The notes beneath the pieces were generated by a model, which was not told the origin of the DNA, did not search any database, and saw nothing but the letters and a program-made list of their open reading frames with translations. DNA of 64,000 bases from Podocnemis expansa (Eukaryota > Chordata > Testudines > Podocnemididae): assembly GCA_007922195.1 (NCBI GenBank), contig ML682067.1, forward strand, positions 2,624,495 through 2,688,494, in the 5' to 3' direction. Both the position numbers and the translations under genes were made by a program. Shown here in pieces: positions 45,441 to 59,103 of the stretch (the first letter of the stretch is position 1; each line of letters begins with the position of its first letter).

Positions 45441-45609
45441 ATCCAAAGGGGCAGTCATGTTAGTCTAGGTCAGTAAACCAACCAACCAAACAAGGTGTCC
45501 TGTGGCACTTAAAGACTAATATATTTATTGCATGAGCTTTCGTATTTTCTCCCATGAAATCTCATGCAATAAATATATTTGTTAGTCTTTACGTGCCATA
45601 GGACTCCTT
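45441..45609. mobile_element. Penelope-like fold-back copy, 9-bp target duplication
   Basis: The two arms ('cacttaaagactaatatatt', 'tattgcatgagctttcgta') fold on each other ('tctcatgcaataaatatatt', 'tgttagtctttacgtgcc') with almost no middle. It is flanked by ACTTCTATG at 45432-45440 and 45610-45618. Confidence 0.82.
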
Positions 45610-45618
45610 ACTTCTATG

Positions 45619-47640
45619 GTGAGTCACTAGTTTTCTCTGCTTAGTATCCCAAATGTACCATTTAAAGCTCCACTGATTGCCCTATTTGTTGCATTCATGG
45701 CAATACTTAGCGCCACAAATGCGCCATTGAGGCCACGTTTAGTGCTTTGTAGATGCCTTGATATCCACATCAAAACATGGGAGAGTGTTCTGGGAATGGG
45801 GGTACAAGATTTTCTGGAGCTGGGAATGGATTTGAGGGCAGTGAGATGCAAAGTCCCTCACACTTGGAGCATGGGGCTCTATTTGGAGATACTGGACTGG
45901 TGGAGTAGTGAGATTCAGTGAGGCTGAGGTCTCTCTGTGGCTGGGGGTAGGGGTAGAGTGCAGTGGGATTCAGTAAAGCGTGGACTCTCTGGATGTGCAG
46001 AGACAGTGGAGATGAGATGGGGTCCTGCTCTACCGCTCCTGCTGACCTGGGTGAGAGCCTGCCCTTACAGGGTGCTGGGCGGTCAGAAGAGCTTATACGC
46101 CCCTGGGGCTTTTCCTGACCCCCACAGCTCTGAGGCTGTGCATGCTTCCTGATCTAACCACCACCTCTGCTCTTTCCCAGGCTCTGGTATGCCCCACCAC
46201 AGACACAGGCACCACTCACTCCCAGTGTGTTGACGGACAAGCTAACAAGTGTCTGCCCCATGAGGATTGTGGAGAGGAGCCCAGTGCACTGTATGAGGCC
46301 ACTTTGGGAGCACAGCAGCTCTAGAAGATGATCTGCATGGGCCTGGGCAACTCCTCCCAAGCTTCTGTTTTGGGGAATATCTGTGATCCCTTGTGGCCAT
46401 CAACATACACTTTGTGAGAGTGTCCTATAGCCAGAAACATTGACCTTCCACTGATTTCCTCAGAGCTATTAGATGCATCTTTCTTTCACCTGATACCACA
46501 ATCATTCCCAACCATGCACTTAATTCATGAAGACCCTAGTGGGCCAAGTCCTGTAATCAACCTGGGATTTCTGCCACAGATACCTCTAAGCATAATATTG
46601 GTGCTCAAAAGTGCAAACTGCAGCAGGTCTATGGAAAAAGATCAGAAGTGTGTGCTTGGTCTATAAATATTCTTGAAACACACAAAGTTCAACCATGTTC
46701 TTGGTGAACAGTAATGGTACTTCATAACAATACTTTGTGGTGAGGAGGGAGCAGGGCAAATCTAAGTCTTTGAATGGGCATAGAATACCCTTGACAGGGC
46801 TTTGCCCCATGCATTCATGAGTCCCCCACCATGGGAACGGAACATCAGAGAAATTATGTGCTGTCATTAGGCTGAGCTAGACGGCTGTCATATTACTGTC
46901 AGCAGGTAATGCCCAAAAGTGAACACTATACACAGCCAAGTCCTTTTAATATCATTTCTAGGTAATCAATGGGGCTCCATCCTACCATTTTTCTTCATGC
47001 TGTCCTCCCACTCAAGTCAATGGAAGACTTACATGCAGATCAGTGACAACTGGCCATAGTGTAAAAGATCAAACAAATGTTATTTACAGAAGATGATCCT
47101 CACCAACCAGTTCCATTTCTGACCCAGATGTTTCATGACAACAAGTCTATTAATATCTAGCCATATTCCACTCCCTTGATACATGCACATAGTCCCATGG
47201 AATTAATGGAAAGGCATAGCCTTATGGTCAAGATACAGAACTACTAGTCAAGAGACCAGGCTTCTATCATGACTCTACTGAAGCCTCTGTCTGGCCCTCA
47301 TCAAGAGTGTGCCCCCTCATACTCCAGGGGATAATTAGATTACTAAACCTCTTCTTTGGATTTGGATACTCTACTGCATACACCTGGTAGCTCTGTCAGC
47401 TGGTGTGTAAAATGGAAGCAGTCAAGACTCTGACAGCTCCCTGTCTCCTGCAGAACCCTCCACCGCAACTGGGGAGAAAGGTGTATGGAGTGTCTATCTG
47501 CAGCTTTGCTTCTCGCACCCACAGCTGCATTTTGGGTGGGTGAAGAGAATCCTTACTTCCCCATATCACCGCCATGGTAACACTGGACTGAGGCACAGTC
47601 ACGGCCTTAATATCTCAGGGCTCTATTACACTTCTCTTAC
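45619..47640. other. Intergenic stretch, nothing identified
   Basis: A few overlapping short ORFs at 45.6-46.4 kb, without domains. No repeat that I can name with confidence. Confidence 0.5.
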
Positions 47641-47885
47641 TGCAAGTCTGCACTGAAAACACTGCCATAGCAGTTGAGTGAAGATGCTCATATGTGAAGA
47701 GCTTCTTTCATTGGTGTACTTGATCCAACTTCCAGAGATGCTATCCCAGTAAAATAGCACTGCCCACAACACAGAAAAGAAGGGATTAGGTTGGTACAAC
47801 TATGTTGCTCAGGGGTGTGGATTTTTCACACCCCTGAGTGACATAGTTCTACCAGTATAGGTCTGTAGTGTACACCTGGCCATAC
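47641..47885. mobile_element. Probable fold-back MITE
   Basis: The central palindrome 'aggggtgtggatttttcaca' then 'cccctgagtgacatagttct' mirrors 'acaactatgttgctcagggg'. The outer parts ('gtctgcactgaaaacact', 'gtagtgtacacctggc') are loosely inverted. Limits and target site are not resolved. Confidence 0.55.
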
Positions 47886-47979
47886 TTACACTAAGCAGTA
47901 TTTTACTACACACGTGATGCCACTAAAACCATGGGACCACTCATGTAAGATGGTGCTATTCCACATGAGTAAGGGTGGC

Positions 47980-48120
47980 AGAAACTGGGCGGCACTTTTC
48001 TCATCTGCAAAATGAGGGAGGAATTTTTACTTACCTCTCAAGAGAGCTAGTTCATTGCTGGCTGTAAAGAGCTTTGAAGTCCTTAGATAACGGAAGATGG
48101 AAGATGCTATAAAAAGGCAC
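47980..48120 (+). repeat. MIR-like SINE 3' part
   Basis: 'ttttctcatctgcaaaatga', 'ttacttacctctcaagagag', and 'taaagagctttgaagtcctt' then 'gatgctataaaaaggcac' follow the 3' half of a MIR/CORE-SINE-type element. Confidence 0.6.
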
Positions 48121-48467
48121 CACCATATATTATCATATGTAGGCTTTATAAAATTCTGTGTCAGCTTAGTTCACAGAGTTAGAAAAAGGGCATGCTAGAA
48201 ATCCACATTTCCCAATATTAAAATTAAATGTTTCCATCTTTGATAGATCAAAATGCTCCTTCTTATATACAAGCCACTTCTGTGAAATTCAACACAATAG
48301 AGTGGGCAGGTTGAGGAAAAGGTGAACCAATAGCAAATGTGAAAAATCAGGGCAGAAGCAGTAATAGGTATATTAGGAGCCTTAAATATCAGAACTGCCT
48401 GTAAGATTGGGGCATCTAGTTGTCTTAGAGGAAGCTGTTCTGGAAATTTCCATACCTTACAATTCAA

Positions 48468-48794
48468 AGGTATGTCTACACTTGCAAGTTAGTTTGAATT
48501 AAGGAAGCTTAATTCAAACTAACTTAGTATGTATCTGCACTAGGCTTTCATTAGTTCAAATTAAAGAATTCTTTAACCTGAACTAATGAAAGCTTAGTTC
48601 AATCTTGTAAAATCTGCTGGTTAGTTCAAACTAAGCCCTTAGTTCGATCCTTAGTAGGATTAACTCTTAGTTTGAACAATAAATTCAAATTAAGGGCAGT
48701 TAGTTCGAATTAACAAAGTGGACTAATTAGACTTAACATTAAGTTGAATCAGTCCACTTTGTTAATTCGAACTTTTCCTAGTGTTGACATAGCC
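48468..48794. mobile_element. PIF/Harbinger-type MITE, 327 bp
   Basis: The ends AGGTATGTCTACACT and the complement of GGCTATGTCAACACT are flanked by CAA (48465-48467 and 48795-48797). The interior is full of inverted TTAGTTTGAA and TTCAAACTAA motifs. Confidence 0.8.
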
Positions 48795-49259
48795 CAAGAG
48801 ACTCCCATTGGCAAAACCTTTATGCAATGGCATACTTGACATTTTCACATTGCACTGCTATATTTTAAGCCTCAAATGAGATTATTACTTCTAAATACAG
48901 CAGTGCACATTAGGATCACTCGGGCTCTTGAGTTTAAATATTTTGGAGTTGGAAAGCACTATATTCCAGAGGAAGAGCCAAGCAGCCAAAACAAGGAAAG
49001 CAGCAGAGCTACGGTTTAGGATGTCCCTGTCTTTTTTTTCCCTTAAGTACCTCACACACTTACAGCCAGATCTAGTTAACTCTAGCCAAGGCCTGTGATT
49101 TTGTATTTTCATAGTACAATGGTCTTGTAAAATGCTGGCTGTGTCAGAAATAACACTAAAAGACAGACGATGGAAAGCAGGAGGAGGAGCCATTGCTGAA
49201 ATGGAATAACCACTCCTGAGAGCTGGTCACCTATTTGGCTAGACATATTCCTTTTAAAT

Positions 49260-49573
49260 CAGGGGTTCTCAAACTTTTTCTTTTTCTGCTGCCCCCCCCT
49301 TTGAAAATATTACAGGCTGTTATGCTCCCCAAAAAGTAATACCCCCCCCATACCATGCCCCCTTTTTTTCTGCACGGCTGCTGGGGGCAATTCTGCCTTC
49401 AGAGCACCTGCCCAACAGCCACTGCTCTTCAACCACCCAGGTCTGAAGGGTTCTGGTTGTCAGCCATGCAGTGCCACAGCTCTGGCATATACAGCAGCTG
49501 ACAGCTCACAACCCTCCCCCAAAATAAATTTAAAACCGCTTGAGGAGTCTTGACCCTCAGTTTGAGAAGCCCG
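49260..49573. mobile_element. Probable hAT-type MITE
   Basis: The left end CAGGGGTTCTCAAACTTT and right end 'cagtttgagaagcccg' are inverted. The flanking 8-mers TTTTAAAT and CAATAAAT match at only 5 of 8 positions, so it is an old copy or the right limit is slightly wrong. Confidence 0.6.
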
Positions 49574-49660
49574 CAATAAATATTTAACTAGAACATTATT
49601 GGAAGGCTTGAGTGATTCAAATGCCTGAAGCTGTGTGTTAAAAGATATGCGAACACAAAA

Positions 49661-49757
49661 CAGCAAAACAAACAAGGAGTCCTGTGGCACTTTGCAAAAT
49701 TAACATATCTATCTCATGAGCTTTCATGGGCAAAGCCCCACTTTATCAGATGCCAGC
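49661..49757. mobile_element. Penelope-like fragment
   Basis: 'cagcaaaacaaacaaggagt', 'cctgtggcactttgcaaaat', 'catgagctttcatgggcaaa' and 'gccccactttatcagatgcc' follow the left arm and part of the core. No right arm. Confidence 0.65.
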
Positions 49758-50092
49758 GTGAAGAAAACTTATGGCCATCTGCTCTTAGCTGAAAAGAACT
49801 GAGGGAAGGAAGCAAAATTAAAAGGCAGGGCTCCTGGTAAATTACAGCGCCATGGGCCCAAATTCTTCAGTGACACATGTGACTCCTGACTTCTGTCGCC
49901 ATGATAATTTATTCAAAATTCTAGTTTTTTCCATCATGTTCTCCAAGTTTCACTCCTCAGGCCTCAGCCTCTGCACTATTCTCCAGGCTGCCTAGCTCTC
50001 TTGCTTCCCCTTTGAGTTCTGCAAGCTGGACTTCAGCTCTTGTTCCTCAAATTCCTAAGTGTCTTGCTCCATAGAACAGCGTAGGGGTTGTG

Positions 50093-50508
50093 CAGGGCTG
50101 GTTCTACCCATAAGCTCGGGGCGCCGCAGACTGGGGTGCTGGGAAGCAGAGTGGACCGGCCCAGAAGCCAGACCCCGCACTTCGGCCCCTCACCTGAGCC
50201 AGCCACTCTGAACCCAGCAGCAGAGCAGGCTAATCCATGGGGTGGACTCCGCTCTCTCGCTCCACCAATGGGTTGGCCCTACCTGCCTCTCCCTGCCCCT
50301 GAGGAGGAACAGTCGGCCCAGGAGCAGGGCAGGAGAGTGGAGCCCAGCCTCTGGCCTGGCCTGCTCCGCCCCTTGGCCAGCTGTTCCCTGCCGGGGGTGG
50401 GCGGCAAGCCAGCCCAGAGTGAAGGCTGGGTTCCTCTTCCCTCCACACTCCCAAGGACACCAAAGCAAAAGCTGGCTTAGGGTGCGACACGCCCTTGAGC
50501 CAGCCCTG
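50093..50508. mobile_element. GC-rich MITE with CAGGGCTGG ends
   Basis: The left end CAGGGCTGGTTCTAC and the complement of the right end (CAGGGCTGGCTCAAG) are inverted repeats. The interior is much more GC-rich than its surroundings. Flanking 8-mers (GGGTTGTG, TAGTCATG) agree at only half of positions. ORFs in it are low-complexity. Confidence 0.6.
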
Positions 50509-53500
50509 TAGTCATGAACAGTAGTCCAATTAATTTCATCACTTAGGGAAAGCTGCCGGGCATCTGGCAACTGGCAGCAGAGTACAGAGACAGAAAACAA
50601 AATGCTCGGTGACTTTTCTCTGGGAAATGACGACTCCCATGGAATCCTAGATAAAAGTCAAGTTACTTGGTTACAGAATGATGAAACCTGTGGGGCCAGG
50701 AATGACTATAGCAGTTCACGCTTTTTCAAACTAGCTTTTTAGGTTGTTTGCAAACTCACAGGGACACCATTGCATTGTTTTGTTGTCAGTTCATATCCTC
50801 AAAGTTATCTCCGAACCCACAGAAGCTAGATACATGTTTTTAAACATCAAAAAAACCCTCAAGTTCTTTAGCACAGTTCTATGACAAATAAGTGAATTAC
50901 TAGGTTAATTCTGCAGCTGCAAAATCTCACAAGAGCTGAGGATCTGGTAACAGGGAGTTAAATTTTCCTGAAAGAGGGGGAAATGGAGTATTGGGTCCTC
51001 AGCACTGTTCTTCCTGACCCCTGTGCAAGCCATGCCACCTGGCCAGAGTGATATTAGGCCTCCATCAGCTTTACAGAACAAGAAGGCATACAGCAATGGA
51101 GTAGCCATCTTACACCATATGGCTTCTTCAAGATTGCATGGATTTCCCTGTTAAGGTTAGTTCAAGAAGCATTAAAATCTGCTCCATGACTTTACCTTGC
51201 TTGGAAAAGCATGCTCTGGAAATGCAGTCAAGGAACCTAATGAAGGGAGAGCTCACAGTGGTTATGAGCAAAATGGGCAGCATGATAGATGGGGCCTAAC
51301 TCCCTAGGCGGAAAGACCTATTGATTAATAGAATTTGTCTGTGGACCCACAAGCTTCTTGGAGCATAAAAATCTTGTTATCTCCTGACTGGACCACATGC
51401 CTGCAGACTCTCCCCATCACCACCACCTAGAAGGGAGCTTTCAGCAGAAATTTGCATTTGACCTCACAGGATCCTCTGTAAATCCTTTTTTCTAGTAGCA
51501 GAGAGGAGAGTAGCGTGACCCATCAGTGACTTCTCCTCTTGCTGCCATATGTTTCTGTTTCAGCTACAGTATGGTCACGGAGGTTAAAGAGGTTACATTA
51601 CTCCGCGTTTGATGTAGCTTCTTCATCAGTTTAAGTAGGGCCACACTAATCAGACACTTTGACAGGGAGGAGGGAGAAGGAGAAAACATGAACATCTATG
51701 AGTCTGTCTATTCATTTTAAGATTTTCTACAGTACTCATTGCGATAAGCAAGATTTGTGGAAAACTGAAAAACATGCTTCAGAAAATTGTATTCAGTGTC
51801 CAATTTTTTGCAGGAAATTTATGATGATATGGGAAACCTACAAGACCAATCTGTCAAGCACAGAATAGTCCAAAGGCTTGTTCATGGCATATGGCGGCTT
51901 TCACCTCTAGATTACTGTATCAGATCCAGAGGTGGTTGGTTTTAATCTAAATCAGTTATGATCTGATGAGCTATTTGGTAGCTTATGAGCTAATTAATTG
52001 TTGCACTCTTCCTAACAGATCACTAAAAATACCATCACCATTGGTATCTTTTTTGGCAATCCCAGCAGGGAGAAAGAGTAGCAGGATGGAAGCACGTAGG
52101 TCATGTGGTGTTGACTGAGCAACTTGCACAACTGCTGTTTGTGCTGTGTATGTTCTAAGGATAAATAGAAGAGTTCAGTTGCTAATTCTTGCCAACCTAG
52201 AACCTTTCACAAGTCTCTACCCTTCCCTTCCTTTGCACCCCGCCAATCACTGAAAAATATCAACAATCCCAGAAAATCCTTTTCTTTTCTCCGAGAGTAA
52301 TCAAGGTTTCAAGTATCTGGTAATTGTAGTTTATTCAAAGATGAATAAAAATGTGTTATTTAAGTGATAAAATATTGTTTAATAGCATTAAACAGAACTG
52401 GACAGAGAGCATTACCTCCCTCTCCTATTACAGGATGGAACAGAAACTATTAAGATAAATGTATTCCCTAGGTTTTAATTCCTTTTGCATTTTCTCTGCA
52501 TTAAACCACCAATCTCATTTTTTTTCCCTCACATATTAGACAAGTCTGTCTCAAGATCCATTTGGGGTGGGAAAGAGCCAAAAATAAAAATACAGGCTAC
52601 TACAGCAGAAGAGAGATGAGTGTGGGCTGCCCCTTCCCAGCTTTCTGAAATGTTCCCAGGGAGTTCATGTAAAGTATTTAACAGACTGGGTGAAAGATCC
52701 CTCAGGGACTGCATCTGCACAAATAGAACTAATGCCATTCCCATCAATTCTTCAGTCATCAGTTTCCTTCTGTGATCTCACTAAAGAGAGAAAATATTAC
52801 AATCCCCTGCATCTTGGCAAATCCTTTCCTCTTGGGAGATTGATTAAAAAAAAAAACACTATCAAGTATGATCTTCTGAAGGCAAGATAACCTCTATCAC
52901 ATACCTGAATTCCCTCTGGATTTCCACTAATATGTAAGGAAGGGATGGTCAAAGGAAATACTTGTGTCCTTTGAAGCAATTTTGAAATTCCCACATCTTT
53001 TGAACTGCAAGGACAATACAAGTTTCAAAGATCAAATTTCTTTAAATACCTACAACTGAGACCCTTTGTATTCACACACACAGCCAGCCCTCCCCCACCA
53101 CCAAAAAAACACCATAGACCCTCATTAGAAAAGCCATTGGCACCAATGAAGATCAGAATAGAGAAGGGTATAATAACTACAGAAACATTGGTTGGCCAAT
53201 CAGAATACTTTCTGACATGGGGCCTGATTCTGAAGATGCTGAGGACCCTCAAATCATAACAACACTAACAGAAGATGAGGATGCTGGGTACTTCTCTGGA
53301 GATGCTCAGCATATTTCAGGATGACGCTTACTGCAAAATTAATAAGAATCAAGTCCTAAACAACTCACAGAAGTTCTTAAGGGAAAGATATCAATGTCCC
53401 TCTAAAATTTGAAGCATGTGAAGAAATTCAAGGAAACATTTTCACCACAGTTAGACCCTCCCCTGTATTCCACATATGAAGCATCGTAGGCTAAGATTTC

Positions 53501-53726
53501 AAATGTCCATTACTGTTGGATACCCATTAGAAATATCTTAGGTGTCTAAAATGTGTGCCAAAAATGAAGACACCCCAAGTTAGGAGACACTTAAAATGTA
53601 GCCCTTTATCTATCTTTGATCCTTGCATTTATGATATCTGCTAGTAAAAACTTACAGCGGTCAGACAGTGGCATATTTCCATGTGCTCCAGTCTTATCCA
53701 CCCTTAATCTCATTTTGGAGAACTGT
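50509..53726. other. Intergenic stretch, nothing identified
   Basis: About 3.2 kb without recognisable genes or repeats. The AT content is ordinary. Confidence 0.5.
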
Positions 53727-53736
53727 ACCTGATTTA

Positions 53737-53975
53737 CACAGGGGCAGCCATGTTAGTCTAGTTCAGCAACACAAGCAAGGAGTTCTGTGGCACTTAAAGA
53801 CTAACAAATTTATCATCGCATGAGCTTTCATGGTAGAAATTCCCACTTTGTCAGACACTTTGATGATGGGGAATTTACAGAATGGAACAAAAATAAATGC
53901 AGGGAAGCGTAAGTCATGGGATCAGGCCACACTATTTGTTAGTCTTTAAGTGCCACAGGACTCCTTGTTTGTTCT
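53737..53975. mobile_element. Penelope-like fold-back copy, 10-bp target duplication
   Basis: It has the end motif 'ggggcagccatgttagtcta', a left arm, a core ('tcccactttgtcagacactt'), a middle ('tgatggggaatttacagaat') and a short right arm. It is flanked by ACCTGATTTA (53727-53736) and ACCTAATTTA (53976-53985), one mismatch. Confidence 0.8.
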
Positions 53976-53985
53976 ACCTAATTTA

Positions 53986-56900
53986 ATAACTGACACAATC
54001 TGAAGCCTACTTTGCTATAGTAATTTTAGGACTGACAGCAGAAGACAACCAGCAATATTTGTTTCAATTAATGACCACTGTAGCCAAGCCAACAGAACAA
54101 AACTGGTTTTCAAAAGCTCTCTTCCACTTGAGTACTGTGGTTACAGCAATTTCATATAATGGAAGAAAATACATCACAGTTCTGGAATCCATACAATTAA
54201 ATGGTTCTTCAAAAGCCACCAGTAATTAACTTGTTTATAAAATCACTAATTTAGTGGCTTCATACAAATCCTTGTTGGTGCAGTGGCATGTTTGCAAAAT
54301 TAGATGATACATGTACAGATGTGCCATGTAACAGCATGGTATGTTCAGTAAACCCATGCAGTTTCTACTCAAGAATTAGAAAACAAAAACAGATATTTTG
54401 TTTAACACAGTTTCTCCCTCTGAAATACATTAAAGTTTCTAGGCTACACTTTTTTGTGCTATAGGGCTATTGTTATGAATATATTTTAGCTATTGTTAGG
54501 TTAGTAGCATATACTGTATGGGTCCCTAAGATATTTGTGAATATCTGTATGACTCTACATTCAAAAACGGCTTTTATTATGGAAAGTGCTAAGTGTATTT
54601 TAAAATCCACAATTAATTCAATGGAAGTTTTTCTATTCATTTCACTGGGGCCAACATTTCACTCTCAACTTTCAGGTCCCAGAAACAAAAAAGGATGGAT
54701 GACATCACACTGAGTGGAAATAGGATCCTGGATTATAGGAAGATATTTCTGTAGGTATAACAGTGCCTGTCTCTTGACAAACACAAGAATTGTTGCTAGC
54801 ATCACCAATCAGTAAGAAAATAGGGAGCTTTCAAAAAATAACCACCATGGAGCAGTGCTTGGAACAGCATCTATTTAGTTTATTACTGGTGTTCTATAGT
54901 CATTACAAAAAGAAAAAAAGACATTTCCAAACTTTCTTTCCTGTAGCCATTTCTTCCCCATTCTTATCTTCAAAATTCCTGCTCATCGCTTTGTGCCTGT
55001 TCTTTCTCCCTCTGCCTGCAATGCTCCAGATGACTCCAAACCACTACTAAGTCACATGTTCTCCATTTCTCCCCCTGCTCTCCTCCTTTGAAATCTTGCC
55101 TTGCATTTGTTCAACAGTGAGAGAGAACAGGCAGATTTCTAAAGGAACAGTTGCTAGAGTGAGAGAAAAAAAGCAAACTAGTGACAGTGTTCAGCTGCAC
55201 AAAGGTTGTGGAACAATGCTAAATTGTACCATTTGAGGTTTTAGCTGGAATGCCATTCTCCAAGAGGCCTGGGAAGGGGACTAGAGTTATGAGTGAGATG
55301 GCACAGCATGAAAAATGGGAGTAACAGGTGTATGCTGCAGTAACATAAACTAGCGACACCTGCGACTGATAGTCACATGTCCAGAGTATAGTACTGAAAC
55401 TGACTTCTAATAAATAGGCACATATATGCTTTAATAATCAGGCTGTGTCACTGACTGAAAGAGGATTTACACACACATGCACACACAAAATTAAGGGATT
55501 CCAGACCTTACCCTGACAGTCTGCATTGGATGACCCAGAAAGGAAACTAGCTGTGTATGAACAGTGAAATCTGCATTGTGTGGGAAACAAGGTTGCTGGT
55601 GGAGGAGTCTTAAGGAGGAGGAGTTCTGGAGCAGTACCTACATAGGAGAAACTGTTACTAAACGGATGGCTCAATGAGAGCTGTATTGGGCAAGAGCAAG
55701 GTGATTTATTCAGGAAGGAGTTGCAGAAGGGATCTACTCCAGAAGAAAACAAGTACATGTGGTGTGGAAAGAAAAATCACACTAGGTGTAGGAAAGATAA
55801 GTAGATATGCTTCAGGGTAGTAATTTGCACTTGGGGAAGGAAGGAGTGTGTATAAAGGTTGGCACTGCTGCAGCAAAGGAGGGTGAGCAGAGATTCATAC
55901 TTGGGAAGAGAGAATACACAGTTATATCAAAATGGGATTGGGTAACACTACAGACTACCTACCAGTGTGCCAGCATTTCCTGTAAACGCTGGCGTTTCCT
56001 TCCTCCTGCCCTGCAAGATGTTTAGCTTTACTAGCAGATTTGCTCCAGCCTGACATGCTGTCTATTAGGCTTCCAAACAAGTAGTCCAGATTCATCTCCA
56101 ACCACTTTCAAAAATATTGGTCTGGCCATTTCAAAAGCTTAAAGATTTCAAATAAATGTATTGTTTGGGGAGCTGTTTTACAGTTGAAAACTGTTTGTTT
56201 TAGAAAACGAAATTCAGTCCATAGAGATGATTAGGTTCTTAGGAACTTGCTTTTGTGTTACCAGTAAGGGAGTTTTATTTTGGTAAAATAGCTACTGCAT
56301 GTGCATAATACTTTCATAGCTAAAAAATGCTGTGGCCATGAATTTGGTGCACATGAAAGTCAAGGACTGGCTTGAGTCAAAAACAATTGCAGACAGATGC
56401 TGTGCTAAGTTTCACACACAACTCTCAAAGCATGCACATCCTTATTTGCAACACTCCTATTTGAGCCTTGAGCAGAGTCATGGCAAATGGTGCCAATTTT
56501 ACATCGTTCTGGGCTTGATCCTGCCTGTCCTGATTCACATGTCTATTCTCAATGGCATGCATAAGTAAAGGCTATTCATAGGAGTAAGAGCTGCAAGAGA
56601 AGGACCTTACTTTCTTCTGTGAACTAAGCCTGCTCTAAACACCCAGAATTTTACATTTGTGAAAGCTTCTTAGAGCACCAATATGCCCTGCTTTGCCAAA
56701 CATTTTTTTTCATATTTATCCATATTCCCATAATTGGTCCATTCTAAGTAGTCCATTGTAATAGCCAGAATGAGTCAACCAGGATTTTTCTTTAGAGACT
56801 ATTGATTTTATGAAGATATTCTGTGAAAGAACTAGTGGACCCATTTCTCAAGACCAGTCAGTTGTGCCTGGCACAGGGCCCCAGGAGGGGTTGGCAAATG

Positions 56901-57208
56901 TGGCTTTATACCACCTCTGCAGCTCCCTGATTCTTATAGGTGGTTTTGCTCCTGGCATATAGTGCAGTCCCAAGGAATTTTTCCAGCAGGTAGGAACAAC
57001 TGGAGCATAAAGATTTTCTGGTCAGGATCTCACCCCTCTCACACCATGTACCTTAAACCAGGAGTTCAAAGGACGAGTAGCATAGGGCCCCTATGCTAAC
57101 TCTGTGCTCCTGAAGAATGCCCCTGCACCGGAGGCATTCCTACACAGGGAGATTCATGGTCACTTTGTGGTGTTTTAGTATTATAAAGGACAGTAGCAAG
57201 ACCTGACG
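53986..57208. other. Intergenic stretch, nothing identified
   Basis: Short ORFs only (the longest, 55438-55758 on minus, has no domain). No repeat that I can name. Confidence 0.5.
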
Positions 57209-57216
57209 ATCAGGAC

Positions 57217-57393
57217 CAGGGCCATAACTATGGCGAGGCCAATGAGGCTTTACCCCGGGGGAGCCAGAGCAGCTCAACAGAGCCGCTCATTTAAAAGACG
57301 CATTTCTCAGCGCTGGCCCCAACAGTGCTGATGGCAAGGGGTGCCTTCCAATTGGAATGTGCCCCAGGTGGCGAACAGCATGTTACAGCTCTG
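57217..57393. mobile_element. hAT-type MITE, 177 bp
   Basis: The ends CAGGGCCATAACTATG and the complement of CAGAGCTGTAACATG are inverted. The flanking 8-mers ATCAGGAC (57209-57216) and ATGAGGAC (57394-57401) match at 7 of 8. Confidence 0.85.
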
Positions 57394-57739
57394 ATGAGGA
57401 CCATAATCTATTACGTGGGTACGTGTTTCAAATAGTGTCTAACAGACACAATGAAACAGTTCTTACATTTAAGTATATGTTTCTCCAGACAAAACAATAT
57501 TAGTCATTTATAAACTATGTTATATTGAAGGAAATCCAGGGCCACCAAAGTGGCCCTATAAGACAAATTCAGTTCCATTGTAAGCAGCTGCCCTCTGCTG
57601 ATTTTAAAAGGTAAATTTGGCCCCATCATTTTGTTAAAATGCTAAATTTATGGCAATAATCTAGTTCTCATTAGAGCTAATTGTACAATGGAATTTCCAT
57701 CCAGCAGGAAACTCCAATATTTTTACTTTTTTTTTTCCC

Positions 57740-58130
57740 CCCATCTCAAATCAGGACAAAAATTCAAACATTTACTGCATGAAAAGGTTTTAAAAAATTC
57801 ATTTGGAAACATCAAAATGCTTTTTTCACCCAACATTTTTTTTATCTTAATTAAATAGTTCTGCATTCTCAGGTCAAAATATTTCATTTCAGTTTGCCAG
57901 CCTGAAATGATCAATTTTATTTCAAGTCAGAATTAATCTTGGTAGTTATCTGCAACACTTCAATGCCTCGTGGTTCCAGATCCCTCATATTCCCAGTGTC
58001 CTCCACGGAGCCAGCTCCCCAGCTACACTACATCTCCCATAATGTACAAAGCTCAGCCAGATGGAAAAATTGTCAGCCTGAAATGAAATATTTTGTTTCA
58101 ATTTTCCTGATTGATTTCTGTCAAAATTGA
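57740..58130. repeat. Imperfect fold-back repeat
   Basis: A perfect 18-bp inverted repeat, CAAAATATTTCATTTCAG at 57875-57892, is matched in inverse at 58078-58095. Looser complementarity extends outward ('aatcaggacaaaaattc' against 'gtttcaattttcctgatt'). No ends or target duplication defined. Confidence 0.55.
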
Positions 58131-58195
58131 TTTTTTTTCCACAGAAAATTTCGGTTACAATGAGGCTCTATTTTCCAACAAGAAAACATGTAATT

Positions 58196-58430
58196 CATAG
58201 TTTTTAATCACTCCCTAGTTCTGACCTTATGGTCAGAATACAGGTCCAGAGCTCAGGTGACTTGGGTTTTCTTCCTGATCTGGCACATATACCTTATGGG
58301 CCCCTGGACATGTTCGTGCCTCAATTTCCACATCTTTACAGTTGGGATATTTTCCTACCTCCCAAGATGGTCTAAGGGTAAATTCATGAATTTGTCCATT
58401 AAGGGTCCTAAGCTTTTGGGGGCTGTGTTA
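58196..58430 (+). repeat. MIR-type SINE remnant
   Basis: 'gaatacaggtccagagctca', 'cttcctgatctggcacatat', 'gcctcaatttccacatcttt', 'acagttgggatattttccta' and 'cctcccaagatggtctaagg' are in MIR order. Confidence 0.65.
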
Positions 58431-59103
58431 TAGAAGTGTAACACCCCTATAAACTTGACATACAGTACCTGAGTATTTTAGCATAGGTTAGAAAATATTA
58501 TCAACTATTCTGAGGCTTTCCTAAACCCTGGAAGAAACACTTTATTTGGTGGTTGGTGAAAATGCCATCACAGATGTAATTATGCCATCTGCCAAAAAAA
58601 ATAAAAATAAAAAAGCGTACACTCTTTCTCTCTGAAAATAAAAAGCTGTCTGAAACTTAATTAGTGCTCTCCGGGTGGCTAAGCAATAGAAATCAGTCCA
58701 GCTGACCCTTGCTGCTAGTATAACATGACACATGAACCCAGCAGTCTTTTTCACAAATTGCCCTTTGAGAGGAGGCAGTTTTTTGTAGGTTTAATTTAGG
58801 TGAACTTTCCACAGGTACATATGTTAGAGTACCTTGTGAGGCCAATAAAGCCTCACTGAACTAAACTGAATGCCATCTTATTCTAACAGACCTCCAAGGA
58901 GCCTGTGAGCTCACCTTCTGGTGCTGTCTACAGCTCAACAACCAGAGCAGAGCATCCCCCATGAAGGTAGACTCTTCTTCGAGAGCTGCTCACATCATTC
59001 AGCTCTAGGTGTCTACATGCCACAGCGCATGATTGGCCGGAAACTTTTTGCCCTAGCCTGCCAGAGCAAGGTCAGTGGCCAATGCCCCCTCTGGCCACTC
59101 CAA

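Noticed and set aside
50088..50600. Overlapping ORFs of 86-136 codons
   Set aside because: They coincide with a GC-rich MITE with inverted ends. No domain and no conserved start or splice context.
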